Source of the DNA: Tetrapyrgos nigripes
Taxonomy: Eukaryota; Basidiomycota; Agaricomycetes; Agaricales; Campanellaceae
Reading direction: 5' to 3'
Assembly: GCA_013368315.1 (NCBI GenBank)
Contig: JAACJM010000140.1
Location: 62,001-126,000 of the forward strand
Length of the DNA stretch: 64,000 nt
Every line of letters starts with the position of its first letter. Position 1 is the first letter of the stretch. The notes beneath the pieces were generated by a model, which was given only the letters and a program-made list of their open reading frames with translations, was not told the origin of the DNA and ran no database searches. Below, in pieces: positions 24,501 through 36,428 of the stretch. The translations under genes were made by a program, and so were the position numbers.

Positions 24501-27500
24501 TTTTCATTCTGGTTGTTTACTGACGTTACCCGTTAGTGCTCTCGTCCTCAGTATCGCATTCTAGACGTCGTTGTGAGTAGCTTGATTCTAGCCTTGTGGT
24601 TTTTATATTATAACCCGTCGTTGACGTTCTCTCTTTCCCCTTCCCACGCGTTCAGCCCTAACCCTCGACGACCAATCCTCTCAAACCTCCCAACCAAACC
24701 CTCAACAACTCATCGACCAACTCCACACAGCCCAAGAAGCCAAAAACGCTCTCGAAACCCTATTCAACGAAGCCAATCGAGAAAGCCTTTTATTACAAAA
24801 CGAAGTGGAAAGGTTAAAGAAGGACAATATTGGTTTAGAAAAACAACTGGCAAAATTTGGGAATTTGGCTGATCAACACCAGTTGTTGAAAGTTGATTAT
24901 CAGCTTTCTGAGGCGAGGTTGGAGAAAGCGTTGAAGGATGTATATGATGTGGAGGAGGAGAGACGGGTTGGGGATGAGGGTTTGAGAAGGGAGTTGGAGG
25001 AGGTGAGGAGGGGGAATGATGAGTTGAAGGGGGTTGGTGAGGTTAATGAAGCGTTGAAGGATGAGGTGAAGGGTTTGAGACGGGAGTTGGAGGAGGCGAG
25101 AAAGGAGAATGATGAGTTGGAGGGGGTTAGTGAGGTTAATGAAGCGTTGAAGGATGAGGTGAAAGAGTTGAAAGAGGTGTTGAGGGAAGCGAATGAGGAA
25201 AAGGAGAGATTGATTAGGGAACATGAGAAGGAGAAGGATGAGTTGAGGAATGAGTTGAAGAGAGAACAAGAGAGGGTTAGGAGTGAACAAGAAAGGGTTG
25301 CGAGGGAGCATGAGAGGGTTATGAGAGATATGAGAGATTATAGAGCTGAAGCGGATGGAGATAGAGCGGTGCTTGAGAAGGAGTTTTTTGAGACGCAGGC
25401 GAGGTTGGATGAGATGCAGGGGATGCTGGGTGAGAATGAGATGAGGTTTAGCGAGACACAGGCGATGTTGGATGAGAGAGAGATGAGGGTTAGGGAGCTT
25501 GAGGTCCAGGTTGAGACTGGGGAAAGAGAGAGGGGAGCTCTCAAGAACGAGTTGGAGAAGGTTAACCAAGAAAAGGAACAACCCCAGCTCGAGCTCGAAT
25601 CACTCAAAACCGCTCGCAAAGACCTCACAGATCAACTCGTTCACTTGAACCACGACCTAGAAGAATCCCGACACGTCGAGCGCGTTTTAAGGGAGGATTT
25701 ATCCAAAGGCCGTTCATCACAAGAAGAGTACGAGCAGAGGTTGGAAGAGAAGGATCGATTGGTTGCTCAGATTTTGGATGTGGCGCTTGGGTTTAGGGAG
25801 AGTCATCTCAAGGCTTTGAGGACTGCTCAGACGGTTTCGGCGCATCCGCATCATCCGAGACAGGGGTTGTCTTCGGCTTCGCTGGGGGATTCGATGAGGT
25901 TTGGGATGGGTATGGGGTTGGGGTTGAGTGTTATTGGTGGTAGTCCCGGTTCTGGTCCCGGTCCCAGCCAACCCCAACTCCAACCTGACGACCTCATGGT
26001 CAACCTACCCCCCATCGAAATCGACCCTTCAGATCCCACCGCCGCATTAGAATCCCTCCGAACATTTGACCACGACCATTTCCAAGAAGCCATTTCAAAA
26101 ACAGGGAACACAGTCCGAAAATGGCAAAAGCAGTGTAAAGAGTATAGGGAACGTGCCAAGGGGAAGATTTCGTTTAGGAATTTTGCTAAAGGTGACTTGG
26201 CGTTGTTTTTGCCTACGAGGAATTCGGTGTCTAAACCTTGGGCCGCTTTTAATGGTGAGTGTACCTGGTTCTCTTGGTTTTTTCATGTGGTGTACCTGTG
26301 TGGTATGTGATGTCAGGCCTGAGCAACGTGCTTTCGTCTTTCATTGACTTCTATCTCAGATAGTGATGGCGTGCTTGTTCTTGATATTTCATTTCCGAGC
26401 TTTGATTGATATCCGAATTTTTCCCTTGTACTCTAGTGTCCTTCCCGCACTACTTTCTACAAGCCACAGGGCATCTGGCCGAACAATTGAAATCAAGAGA
26501 ATGGATCGTTGCGAGGATCACTTCTATCACGGAACGCATCGTGGATCGCAATGTAAGTAATAGCTTTGTCCTAATTTTGGAAAATCTGCTTATCTTTTTC
26601 CACCTTTTGTTACCCTTTTCGTCGACTATCGTTTGTTTTTCATTTTTCTTGTGTTATCAGGACCCTTCCAGCAACCCCTATGGTCTTGGAGATGGCGTCA
26701 AGTACTATATGCTCGAGGTGGAAGACTGGACTCAGCCTAGTAACAACAAGAGACGCGTATCATCGAAGAAACAATCTGGGATAGGGAACGACGGGGGACC
26801 CAAGCCTTCTACATCGCCTGGAGGAGGTCTAGCGGATAGTACGCCCATGTTACCACCACCAGAAGCTGAAGTAGAAGATACTTTCCAAGTCGCTACTCAT
26901 TCCCCCAACTCTCACCTATTCAGTCCGAGGACACGAGCCAATTCGTCACCGAGTGCTCGGCCATCTTCGTTATCTCGTCTACTTGCTCAAGCGTCTTTGG
27001 ATACCCCCACTCCAGCTGAAGTTATTGACGAAGCTGTTCCTTCTTCTCCGACCCCGCCAAAGGTAGAGCAAGAGCAAGAGCGAGAGTCGTCGACGTCAAC
27101 GACAAAGGAGGATGTAGCACCCCAACAAATAGATAACTCGTCCCCATTACCATCACCATCACTCTCACCATCACCAGCACCGTTCCCAACCACTTCCCCC
27201 CCGCCCCCACCCTCCCCTTCATTACCATCTGGGTCTGTACCTCGACAAGCTCCAGCTGGACCTCTCGCCTCTCATAGTCACACCCAAACCCCCTTACGTG
27301 ACCGTCCAGGGTCCCGAGGTTCACGGCTATCAACCACTTCTCGCTTTTCCGGTGGTATACGGCCACCTATGGGAAACGTCTCCTCAGGATCACCCATCAA
27401 GGCCGTGGCTACAGCGGCTCTTTCTTCGGACCGTGTCTTTTCGACTTCGCCGCCTTCAGGAGAACTTGCTATCACCTATAATAATAACAATCCTGAAACG

Positions 27501-27923
27501 GGCGCAGGCGCGGTCGCCATCCCTTCCCCTGAAGGTTCTATTTCAGACGGAATCAGCAATTTGTTGAAGAGCTCGAGACGGAGGACGATGTCGTATCATC
27601 ATCATCAACCTAGAAACTCGCCTTTAGCTCTTTCCGAGAGTTCTGTACCTAGTACTGGTAGTACCAGTACTAGTGCCACGGCTTCTTCTACGGCAACAGC
27701 TAAACCAACGTTGTCAGGGTCTACAGCAACGAGCACTTTAGCTAATTTTGCTAATAGCTGGGGTGTTTCGTTTGGCCGGCGGAGGAAGGCTGAGGCGACA
27801 AAGACAGCGTCGACGACAAATTTGTCTCCGATGCTAGAGACGTCACCTGTGGATGAGACAGCCACTGGGGAAAGTTCCAGACCAGCTGATTCGTCTGCGA
27901 GTGAGATATTGCGGCGGTTTTGA
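21522..27923 (+). CDS. ATG11: Autophagy-related protein 11 (scaffold for selective autophagy)
   Basis: Multi-exon gene. The first exon (MLQVCRAEDGQVFQ, ending at 21563) and the second (...LVAYLSDGKRLTNENVRDLAGMQDQ, ending at 21781) are the classic Atg11/FIP200 N-terminus: a ubiquitin-like fold ending in SDG..L...N.RDLAG.QDQ. The middle, after small exons with Ser/Gly runs, has a long coiled coil in one exon at about 24700-25850 (repeated LRRELEE, EVNEALKDEVK). The C-terminal Atg11 domain follows: FRNFAKGDLALFLPTR at about 26172-26220, PHYFLQATGHLAEQLKSREWIVARI at about 26450-26520, then YMLEVEDW near 26705. A Ser/Pro/Thr-rich tail runs to TGA at 27921-27923. Atg11 links cargo receptors to the Atg1 kinase at the phagophore. 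The start codon is fixed by the conserved first exon, and a truncated copy of this exon sits at 6681. Introns contain (GTGTC)n and poly-T runs (23674-23704, about 24442-24472). Confidence 0.9.
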
Positions 27924-29023
27924 ATCTGAGACTAAGGTTGATGGATTGGATAGCATGGGACTCTGGGATGGGAGTGTGTCCTCGTGTGTCTCTACACAGT
28001 ATAGTACTAGTCCTCTCTATCTTCCTGTAGTGGTTCCTTCTGACATTACTAGATGTCTTTTAAACATATCTATTTCAGTTTCAATGGAAACATACAGTCT
28101 GTCATGATCAGTCTATACTCGGTTCTTGCTTCTCTGTCAGCAGATAGCGAATCGCGATGGCTTCTATCAGTTTCTACCGTCCCGACTCTCTTCTGGATGG
28201 GAACTAGCCGGTCATATAGCAATACGGACTCTTTTGCAGTACTATGTAGCTCCAAATCCCAATTGTGGACCTAATGGCGCCGATCATTTAAACCCCACGA
28301 CGACCACGGTAAATGCTCGGACGGCTCCCGTGTGAGTTTGGGCGCGTTTGCTCCGCCTGGAGCGGGATGATGCGTATTTTCCCCAGGCTCTCCAGTGCGT
28401 CAACTCTGAGGTATTCAGGGAAAATCTCGGAGAATAAGGGTCTCGATGCGCATGTCAAGTTGGGACCCTGTATCCACAGGCGGGCCCCATGGGGAAGTTA
28501 ATACAGGTGCGGATCAACCCATAATTTCTGTCATGTCGTGAAGTTTGAACTCATTTTCGCTCAGGTTCAGAATATGCCAGCGGCGAAGGATACGGTGCTA
28601 TCTGCATAACTCTCCTATGTATATCTACTTCGTGAGTGCGAGGACCTTATTACAAATTTCCTTACGGCTCTCTTTTTGTATTTGATCGGGTTCGGGTCAT
28701 GCTACCCCAAGGGTCACTTAGGCGCGTAATATGCCGGTCCGGCATGACATCCCCTATGAATAGCGTTGGGAGCGAGACTGCAGCACGTCATTGCAAACGA
28801 GAATATTGCTATCTATCACACAGGCGAAGAGCGTTGCAAAAGCCATCGCCTTGCAGAGCAAATTACTGCAAAATCGACGCAAAGCTAACCCTTGAATACT
28901 TCAAAGCAGCCCGTGAGACATTGTCTGATGACCATTTTACCCGATGCATCTGCCAAGTGAGTTTTGATCAAGTGACTATAGAGTTTACGGCGTACCTTTG
29001 GAAAATTTGGTCAAGGCCATCCC
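27924..29023. other. Intergenic region between ATG11 and the sugar transporter
   Basis: No conserved gene seen. A 148-codon frame at 28636-29082 ends just before the transporter start and overlaps its promoter and TATA box. I treat it as chance. Confidence 0.4.
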
Positions 29024-29030
29024 TATATAA
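29024..29030 (+). promoter_or_regulatory. TATA box of the sugar transporter
   Basis: TATATAA, 55 bases before the ATG at 29085. It is the only good TATA match in the upstream 100 bases. Confidence 0.5.
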
Positions 29031-29084
29031 CACGCTTGGAATGAACAAGACTAGCAGCTCCCATACCCTCGGTCGCTCTTGATC

Positions 29085-31398
29085 ATGGCTGGTGGTGCTA
29101 TCGTAAGCTCTGGAGATAACTTGGGTTTCCAACATCTCGTCGATCCTACGAGAAAATGGCACAATAACCTGAGGTATGTTTCCTGCTCCTACTTCTCCTC
29201 AACCTCTGCTGACGATGTGCATTTCAGGCTCATCATCTTGCACGCATGGATTGTCCTCCTGTGGGTTGCAAACTATTGTGAAAGAGTCCGCCTTACAGAC
29301 TTGTTCGCTTGATTTTCAGTCTCATAACTTCCTCTACCAATGGATATGATGGAAGTATGATGAATGGTCTACAATCGCTTCCACAATGGAAGGGATATTT
29401 CAATAACCCGTCCGACAGCCAACTGGGTCTTCTCAACGCTATCCAGGTGAGTAATTTCATGATCAACTCTATACCTGTCCATTAACGTATCCGCTACAGA
29501 ACATCGGCGCTTTGGCTGCATACCCGTTCGCCCCCTATCTCACAGACGGACTCGGTCGTAAGAGGACGGTCGCCACTGGAGCTCTTATCATGTGTGGGGC
29601 TACTGCGTTACAGACAGCCTCGCAATCGGTAGGCATGTTCATTGGGGCAAGGTGCGTCCTCTCGTAACGACAGAAGGTGCCAACAGAGTTTAATCAAATT
29701 TGCAGGTTTATGATTGGTTTTGGTTTGACTTTTGCTGGTGCGTGGGCACTGAAACCTCGAGTCTTCGTTATGTCTGACCACATCTTATAGCCAACGCTGC
29801 ACCGTTGTTGGTGACGGAGATCGCTTACCCTTCATATCGTGCACCCATGACTTCTGCATATAACTCTCTCTGGTACTCGGGAGCTATCGTGTACGTGGAT
29901 TTATTTTTCGATTCAGGTGCCCAAGGCCTGCGTCGGTGTTAACCGCCGTCCATCGTGGGTCTGTTACTGATATGCGATTTAACAGTGCAGCCTGGACGAC
30001 TTTCGGTACATTTAAAGTGAACAACACATGGTCTTGGCGTATTCCTTCGGCGTTGCAGGGTCTTCCCTCTGTCTTGCAAGTTCTCCTGATCTGGTTTATG
30101 CCTGAGTCCCCGAGGTGGTTGATGAGCAAAGATAAAGATCAAGAAGCGTTGAGAATTTTGGCATACTATCACGCCGATGGCAACCAGTCAGTGCCCATCT
30201 CCTTCAAGTTTCTGAACTAGGCTAAATGTTCTGAATGCAGGGATGACCCTCTCGTGAGGCACGAATTCGACGAAATTAGAGCATCGCTTGATTTCGATCG
30301 TAATGGTAGTGCTTCAGATTTATCTCTGCCAGTTCCATTCTCATTGAGCCCGTTCCAGTTGCTGCCAATGTGGGCTGGAAGTCACTTATCTCGACTCCAG
30401 GCAATCGCAAACGTATGCGGATTATCGTTGCCATTGCTTTCTTCTCTCAGTGGTCCGGTAATGGTCTTGCGTCCTACTACCTCAACAAAATCTTGGACCA
30501 AATTGGCATTCATGATCCCACTATTCAGGTAACTGCTTTACTCATAGGAAGATACTTTTAGTGCTAACTGTGGCCGCATATAGCTCCTCATCAACGGTAT
30601 CCTGTCAATCTGGAATCTATTCTGGGCACTTCTTGCCGCTGGACTTGTGAACAAGCTCGGTCGACGACTCCTCTTCATCAGCTCCTGCATCGGGATGACG
30701 ATCTTCTTCGTTGCTCAGACCATATCCTTCGCCGAGTTCTCGAAACATGGAAAACCCGACGCTGCGCATGCCGTTATTGCTTTCCTTTTCCTGTACTACG
30801 CAGCTTATGAGTGAGTTTATTTCTGGTACTCTGTGTCAAATATGCTAACTTCTCCTTCAGTATCGCATTCTCGCCATTGATTGTTGCGTACACGGTTGAG
30901 ATTCTCCCTTTCCATCTCCGTGCAAAGGGCTTCAACGTCTTTAACTTTGTCATCTCTGTGGCCCTCATCTTCAATCAATATGTCAACCCAGTCGCGCTTG
31001 GTACGTATCATTGGTCGTTAGACACAATCAGCTTTGCTTACCGTCTTATAGGACGTCTTACTTGGCGATACTATGTACGAAATAAGGTTTTCATATCGAG
31101 CATTGACTGACTATGGACTAGATTGTCTACTGCTGCTGGCTTGCCTTTGAAACTGTCTTCTGCTATATCTGTGCGTACCCCTACCAGCAACTATCACATT
31201 TGACCTGACTGAACTGCTTTCCTAGACATCGTGGAGACAAAGGGCCTCACTCTCGAAGAAACGGCGGCTCTATTCGATGGTGAAGACGCCGCTAAACAAA
31301 TTGCAGCAGGAGTCATCGATAACCACACAGACGAAAAGGAGTCCGCCAGTGATGGGTCAATTCGAGAACATTCAATGCCCGTGGTCTCAAAAACCTAG
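29085..31398 (+). CDS. MFS sugar porter (lactose/hexose transporter type)
   Basis: About ten short introns with GT-AG ends separate exons that read through from ATG 29085 to TAG 31396-31398. Family signatures are clear: GYDGSMMNGLQ in helix 1, DGLGRKRTV after helix 2 (the G-R-K/R loop), PESPRWLMSKDK before the central loop, SQWSGNGLASYYL in helix 7 and KLGRRLLF. The stretch AYTVEILPFHLRAKG follows, then ETKGLTLEE at the end of helix 12 (the PETKG-type signature). About 520 residues are expected, normal for a proton-sugar symporter in the plasma membrane. The substrate is not certain; the SGNGL form of helix 7 is common in fungal lactose/oligosaccharide permease-like proteins. The gene is intact, and a decayed partial copy lies 2.5 kb downstream. 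Confidence 0.88.
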
Positions 31399-31700
31399 AT
31401 TGCTTGGCTACTTCGTACCTTTCTAATCCTTGCTTTGACTCTCGGGCGTTGATGTGTATTATATGTACTTTCGAAATGTCTTTTCTCCTTTTCAATCACG
31501 GATTTCCTGGGCCTTTACTTTTTTTAACTAGAAGTGACAGTAGTGGAACTACTTTAAGCTTGAAGAAAGAGGAGAGGTTTTGAATGAGATGAATACCTAG
31601 AAAATATGCTGAAGACACTATCCATTACACCAATCAACAGATGTAAGATACTCGAGAATCGACGTCATAGCGACATGTTTCCATCACCGAGAAGGAAAAT

Positions 31701-31890
31701 CTACGCCACATGTAGTGCACCACCTCCATTCTCACTCTGAGCCTTCTTCACACTCCTCCGTTCAACAGCAAATGAAACAGCAATCATAAGACAAGTCATA
31801 GCGGTAGCAACATAATATGCGTCCGCGAGAGCGGTGTTGTACACCCTCAGAGCGGCAGCCAACAAGTTCAAGGGAACAACAAACAGAATT
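31701..31890 (-). pseudogene. C-terminal remnant of a DHA2-type MFS transporter
   Basis: On the minus strand the last helices and tail read LRVYNTALADAYYVATAM, then FAVERRSVKK, ending ...ALHVA at TAG (31701-31703). These correspond to the tail at 1-99. Upstream the frame is closed by a stop near 31891, and different, repeat-like sequence follows. Only the end of the gene remains, facing the sugar transporter. Confidence 0.65.
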
Positions 31891-32028
31891 CAATCACATC
31901 TTGTCGTGTCCTGCTCAATCCTCAACGATCTATCTCCGCTCCACAGTCCAGTGTAAACGCCTCCGAGTCATAAAGCTTGCTCGAAAAAATCCCAACTCCT
32001 ATCTAGTCTTGAGGTTATCTTGCAGGGC

Positions 32029-32609
32029 CAGTCTTGCCGCGGTCAGGGCCATGGCCCTCGTGGCCCTGAACCGACCCCGAACCGACCCCAGGTCCGGGGT
32101 CAGTGGCTATGCCGGGCCAGAGGTTCGGGCCAGGGTCCAGCATTGGTAAGAAGGTCCGGACCTGGGTCGGACCTTGAAGTTCCAGGTGCCAGTAGAGCTT
32201 GTTTGAGGCGACGTAACACAGTCCCCAACGTCTCTAGTGGCTTTTTTGATGCAGTGGTTACATGTTTGGCCATGTATCAGCCATGTGATGAGCCAAGAGG
32301 CCAGCTTTGGCAACTCCCTTAGTGTGATGAAATGTGATCCCAGTCACATACATCCGACTGCAAATGTCATTTTGACACTGTGATGCGTGTAAACTCACCA
32401 TTCAGTGACATTTTTACATTGATTCAAAAGGTAGGTGTAGCTATGGTACATTTTCCTACTTTTGACCACTCTCTTGTTAGAAAAAAAAATCACTGCAAGG
32501 ACCGGGTCCAGCCCTGGACCGGCCCTGTTGGACCTGGTCTGCCGGTCCAGGGCCAAGGCCAGAAAAAATTTGGTCAAAGACTGGACCTACCCGGACCGCG
32601 GCAAGACTG
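32029..32609. mobile_element. GC-rich non-autonomous TIR element (581 bp)
   Basis: The inverted termini share CAGTCTTGCCGCGGTC (left 32029-32044, right in reverse ending 32609). Beyond them, both sides carry CAGGGC (32023-32028 and 32610-32615), which looks like a 6-bp target duplication. The end segments are made of degenerate GGTCC/GGCCC words (GGGTCCAGCCC, GGTCCGGACC) and are far richer in GC than the middle. No protein is encoded. Confidence 0.6.
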
Positions 32610-33149
32610 CAGGGCGGGCAGCGCTGCAAAGTTATGACAGATATTCTCACGACACTGGCACGGGCGGTTTCCTCTCAGTTTTTCTACCACTTCTGCCTGA
32701 AAATTATACAAGTCTCTAGTATAAACATTGCTTAGTCTACATGCCAAAATCGCAAGCGAAAATGCCCCAAGACCATTTCCGTGTCAACACAGCCACTTCC
32801 ACATCAAGCTTTCGGCTGCGATTTTGTCCCCTCCATAGGTAGTACTTCTAGTGTACCTCTCAAGCCAAAATTTTGTATTTGGATTATTATATTGTACATA
32901 ACTACATGTGTCTGAAAAAATCGGGTCATTTGGTGCAGAAATGCACATGCCTTTGTGTTGCCAGTGCTGATTATGTAATAACATGGCAGCGCTGCACGAA
33001 GTGTGTCAAGATGTATCATCAGTCTGGATACTTGAGACTAACTCCTATCCTATGTCTCTCATCTTTCAGGAATCAAATGTGTCATTCCAATAATATTGGG
33101 GATCTCAGGCCCAGGTCTGTGCGGATGGGAGGAGACTGAGTCACTGATG
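32610..33149. other. Intergenic stretch without a supported gene
   Basis: AT-rich sequence with short frames only; nothing recognised. Confidence 0.3.
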
Positions 33150-33400
33150 CTTGCTTTGGGCTCTATTCCCTTGTCACATGTCTTTGTCTGGATAAATACC
33201 CTTTTTTGACATTGTTGGAAAGTTTGACAGTGTTGAGAGGCTTCCTTTGTCTTGCCAACAGTGCTCATGCTCACACTGTAAACTTTCAGTCTTCAAGCAA
33301 TCCTCAACTTATTAACTGGCTTTTTACAATCTCCTCCCTCTAAACCAGATCTTTGTGGTCATTGTCCTGAACTAGTACTGGAGGATCATGATTAGACAGA
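33150..33400 (+). pseudogene. F-box/LRR gene fragment (decayed)
   Basis: Nucleotides 33205-33385 match 37040-37187, the F-box segment left of the LTR retrotransposon, with indels. Both correspond to the GKFSGIERLRIDG region of the F-box protein at 60.6-61.2 kb. Stops and frame changes break it. Confidence 0.6.
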
Positions 33401-33894
33401 TTACAGAGACACCTCTTCCTCTTCTTCCTCTTTATTTATTTATCCAAAGTTAATGCAGGTTAACGTTTCATTTTGAGATATGCTTGATCATGGAGAAATG
33501 ATTGCAACTGGAGCATGCAATGATCCCCTCCCTATCATACTCATATTTTGTACTTATCTGATTTATTGTCGTTCATTACTTCTAGTTCTTACAAGTATCA
33601 CTTTCTTACATGTTTCTCATTGATCATACTTTCTAGTACTTACACACTCATTTGTGTCTTATTTCCTTAGTCAAATCAACTCTATTTCTTGCATTCTAGC
33701 TCCCTTTCAGTCATCAGGCCTTACCTACCTCCACTGGAAGGAGCTAAGTGTTCGTATTCACTGTACTCGAGAGTTTAGAATACTTTTACTAAGTATCTGC
33801 ATCTTCTGGCTTTCTGAACTAGGTAGGCTACTAGTAAATGCACCAAGTCTGAATGAGTCTGAATATTAAGCAGGGACCCCATGAATCATGACCC
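33401..33894. other. AT-rich stretch, no gene seen
   Basis: T-rich sequence with cttcctctttatttattt-like words; no coding or structural signal I can support. Confidence 0.3.
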
Positions 33895-34620
33895 TCTTGT
33901 TCATGAATTGTTTGTGAGGAACACAAATTTGACGAAATCAGAGCATATGATCACTTGATTCAATCGTAATGGTGATGCTTCAAGTTGAAATTTATCTGAG
34001 TCTCTGTCGGTTCCAGTTCCATTCTCGTTGAGCCCATCCATGACCACTTGCAATTGCTGCCACCAAATGTGGATAGTCTTGTGAAACCAGACTGATGATA
34101 CACACTATACAGTGTAAAATGTGGACATGTTCACAAGCTCGGTTGATGATTCCTCTTCATCAGCTCCTGCATCTGGATGATGACCTTCTTTATTGCTCAG
34201 ACCATATCCTTCTGAGTCACCAAGTACTTGAAACATGGAGATCCAAACACTGTGCATGCCATTTAATATACATTATCACTTTCCTATTCCTGTTCTACCC
34301 AGCTTACAAGTGAGTTTATTTCTGGCACTGTGTCAATGCTAACTTCTCACCACTCAGTATCGTGTTCTCACCATTGATCGTTGCGTACATGGCTGAGATT
34401 CTTCCCAAGCCGGGCCATCAGACATCTCCATGAAAAGGACTTCAACATCTTCAACTTTGTGGGTGGCCCTCATCTTCAATCAATAAGTATGTCAACCCAA
34501 TTGCATCATTACTTAGTTGTTAGACACAATCAGCTTTGCTTACTGTCTTACAGGACATCTTACTTGGTGATACTATGTACAAAATAAGATTTTCATATTG
34601 AGCATTGATTGACCATGGAC
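33895..34620 (+). pseudogene. Decayed partial copy of the sugar-porter gene
   Basis: Two blocks align with the intact transporter at 29085-31398. Block 33918-34070 matches 30259-30375 (HEFDEIRA... region). Block 34130-34620 matches 30645-31125 (NKLGRRLLF to LGDTMY region), introns included. Between them the helix-7 exon is missing. Differences are mostly C-to-T/G-to-A changes plus indels: ctcggtcgacgactcctc in the intact gene is ctcggttgatgattcctc here. It is joined on the right to an inverted copy of the DHA2 3' flank. Confidence 0.85.
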
Positions 34621-34797
34621 TAGATCGTGTTATGTTATGTTCTATGTATGTCGGGTTTACTGTAAATAATTTTTACCACTTTTGAACAGCATAATTAATT
34701 ACACCAATAGATATCTGCTACTTAGTATGATATTATTACTCAGGAATCATACATAGATGCCAATGCTATATGCCCATTGCCAAAAAGTAATAAAATA
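34620..34797 (-). repeat. Inverted copy of the DHA2 3' flank (see 120-300)
   Basis: Reverse complement of about 120-300, with decay at CpG sites and small insertions. It sits next to the transporter pseudogene, as the DHA2 tail does at the intact locus. Confidence 0.65.
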
Positions 34798-34799
34798 TA

Positions 34800-36426
34800 C
34801 AGTGGGTCAAAAAATTGTCCACATGTTTCGCATTTTTGGAAAGATTGCCAATTTAAGCAATACTGAGTAGAGATATTAAAATGTGGTCAGTGATGGGCAG
34901 AAAGCCCTTGATAAACGCTACAATATTCTGTCTGTTTTGTCTTATTTGGCTTAAAACTCATGGAGATATGACTGATTTAAAATGGTATGTCATTTGGACA
35001 ATTTTTTGACATGCAAGTGAAAATACAGAAAGTGCTAGCTCAGTACTTGGTATGCCCTCCTTTGGCCTTCAACACAGCCTCAATCCTTCTAGGCATGCTC
35101 CTGATCAATTTCTGACAATCTTCTTCTGTGATTTCATCCCACTTTTCAGCTGCTCTGTCCCATATTTCCCAAACTCCAGAGGGTGCTGTGTCATATCCAT
35201 TGAGCTTGTGTTTGAGGGTTGTCCAGAGGTGTTCAATGGGGTTCAGGTCAGGAGATTGAGCAGGCCAGCTCATGCAATGGATGTTGTTGTCTTCAAACCA
35301 CTTGGTGGCCAGTTTTGACTTGTGTTTAGGATCATTGTCTTGCTGAAAAATGGCCACCTCTGGATCAACACCCAAAATATCCATGCTCTCCAGAAGGTTG
35401 TTCTCCAAAATGTCCACATACTGCTCTGCATTCATCCTGCCCTCCACCTCTGCCATGTTTCCAACTCCTTCCCACCCCATACATCCCCACACCATGATAT
35501 TTCCTCCTCCAAATTTGACTGTTTCCACCACATTTCTCTCTCCCAAGGATTCACCCTTCCTCCCCCACACATACTGCTGTCCATCTGACCCATATCGATT
35601 GATTTTAGTCTCATCTGACCAAATAACCCTTTTCCAGTCATCCACAGTCCAGTTTCTGTACTTCTGTGCAAAGTTTAAACGAGCCTTCCTGTGAGCTGCA
35701 GTGAGTTTGGGCTTCTTCTTCGTTTTAGATGTGTCCACATCATGCCTGAGAAGGGAATTTCAAATGGTTTGGGTGGAGACAGGTTGGTCAAGGAGGGGAT
35801 TGATGTTTCTGGCCACTTCTGTAGCATTTTCAGCTTTGCCAGTGTTGATTTGTTGGATAGCAGCACGTTCATCAGTGGTAGACAGCTTTCTAGGACGCCC
35901 TGCTTGATGGTTCTCCTTGTCAGGATACATCTCTTTGGCCAGAGAAGCAATCTTTGACTTGGATACCCCAGTTTTAGCAGAGATTTCCCTGGATGAAGCA
36001 GAAGTTTGGAGGAGAGAGAGGATATTGTCTTTCTGGGTGGATGTGATGGGTCTCATGATTTGATGAGGGCTATAGAACAACTGGATGCCCTTATATATGG
36101 TCCAGCTGGCAGCTATGATATCATTATGATGTAGCCATTGCATCATTGTACAACTCCACTTATGATGTCATCTATGAGACATCACATAGTTACAATACTG
36201 ATTTTGAAGTGGCAACTCAAAAAATTGTCCAAATGACATACCATTTTAAATCAATCATATCTCCATGAGTTTTGAGCCAAATAGGACAAATAAAACAGAT
36301 TATTGTAGCTCTTATCAAGGGCGTTCTGCCCATCACTGACCACATTTCAATATCTCTACTCAGTATTGCTTAAATTGGCAATCTTTCCAAAAATGCGAAA
36401 CATGTGGACAATTTTTTGACCCACTG
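34800..36426. mobile_element. Tc1/mariner transposon (1627 bp)
   Basis: Terminal inverted repeats of about 200 bp start CAGTGGGTCAAAAAATTGTC at both ends. A TA target duplication flanks the element (34798-34799 and 36427-36428). The transposase lies on the minus strand inside. The two repeats are highly similar, so the insertion is fairly recent. Confidence 0.92.
35040..36056 (-). pseudogene. Tc1-family DD34E transposase with one nonsense codon
   Basis: About 339 codons run from ATG (36054-36056) to the stop at 35040 in a single frame, broken only by TGA at 35760-35762, a position where CGA would read Arg. Order of parts: N-terminal helix-turn-helix (ILSLLQTSASSREISAKTG), a second DNA-binding part with GRPRKLS, then the DDE domain. 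Its catalytic residues are visible: D in IWSDETK, D in IFQQDNDPKH, and E in PDLNPIEHLW 34 residues later. Apart from the one stop it looks complete, so it is inactive but could still be bypassed or trans-mobilised. Confidence 0.9.
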
Positions 36427-36428
36427 TA

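Noticed and set aside
24835..25581. Long minus-strand open frame of 248 codons
   Set aside because: It is the antisense shadow of the Glu/Lys-rich coiled coil of ATG11; its Leu/Ile/Pro-rich composition reflects that.
28636..29082. 148-codon frame as a gene upstream of the sugar transporter
   Set aside because: No domain, overlaps the TATA box and leader of the transporter.
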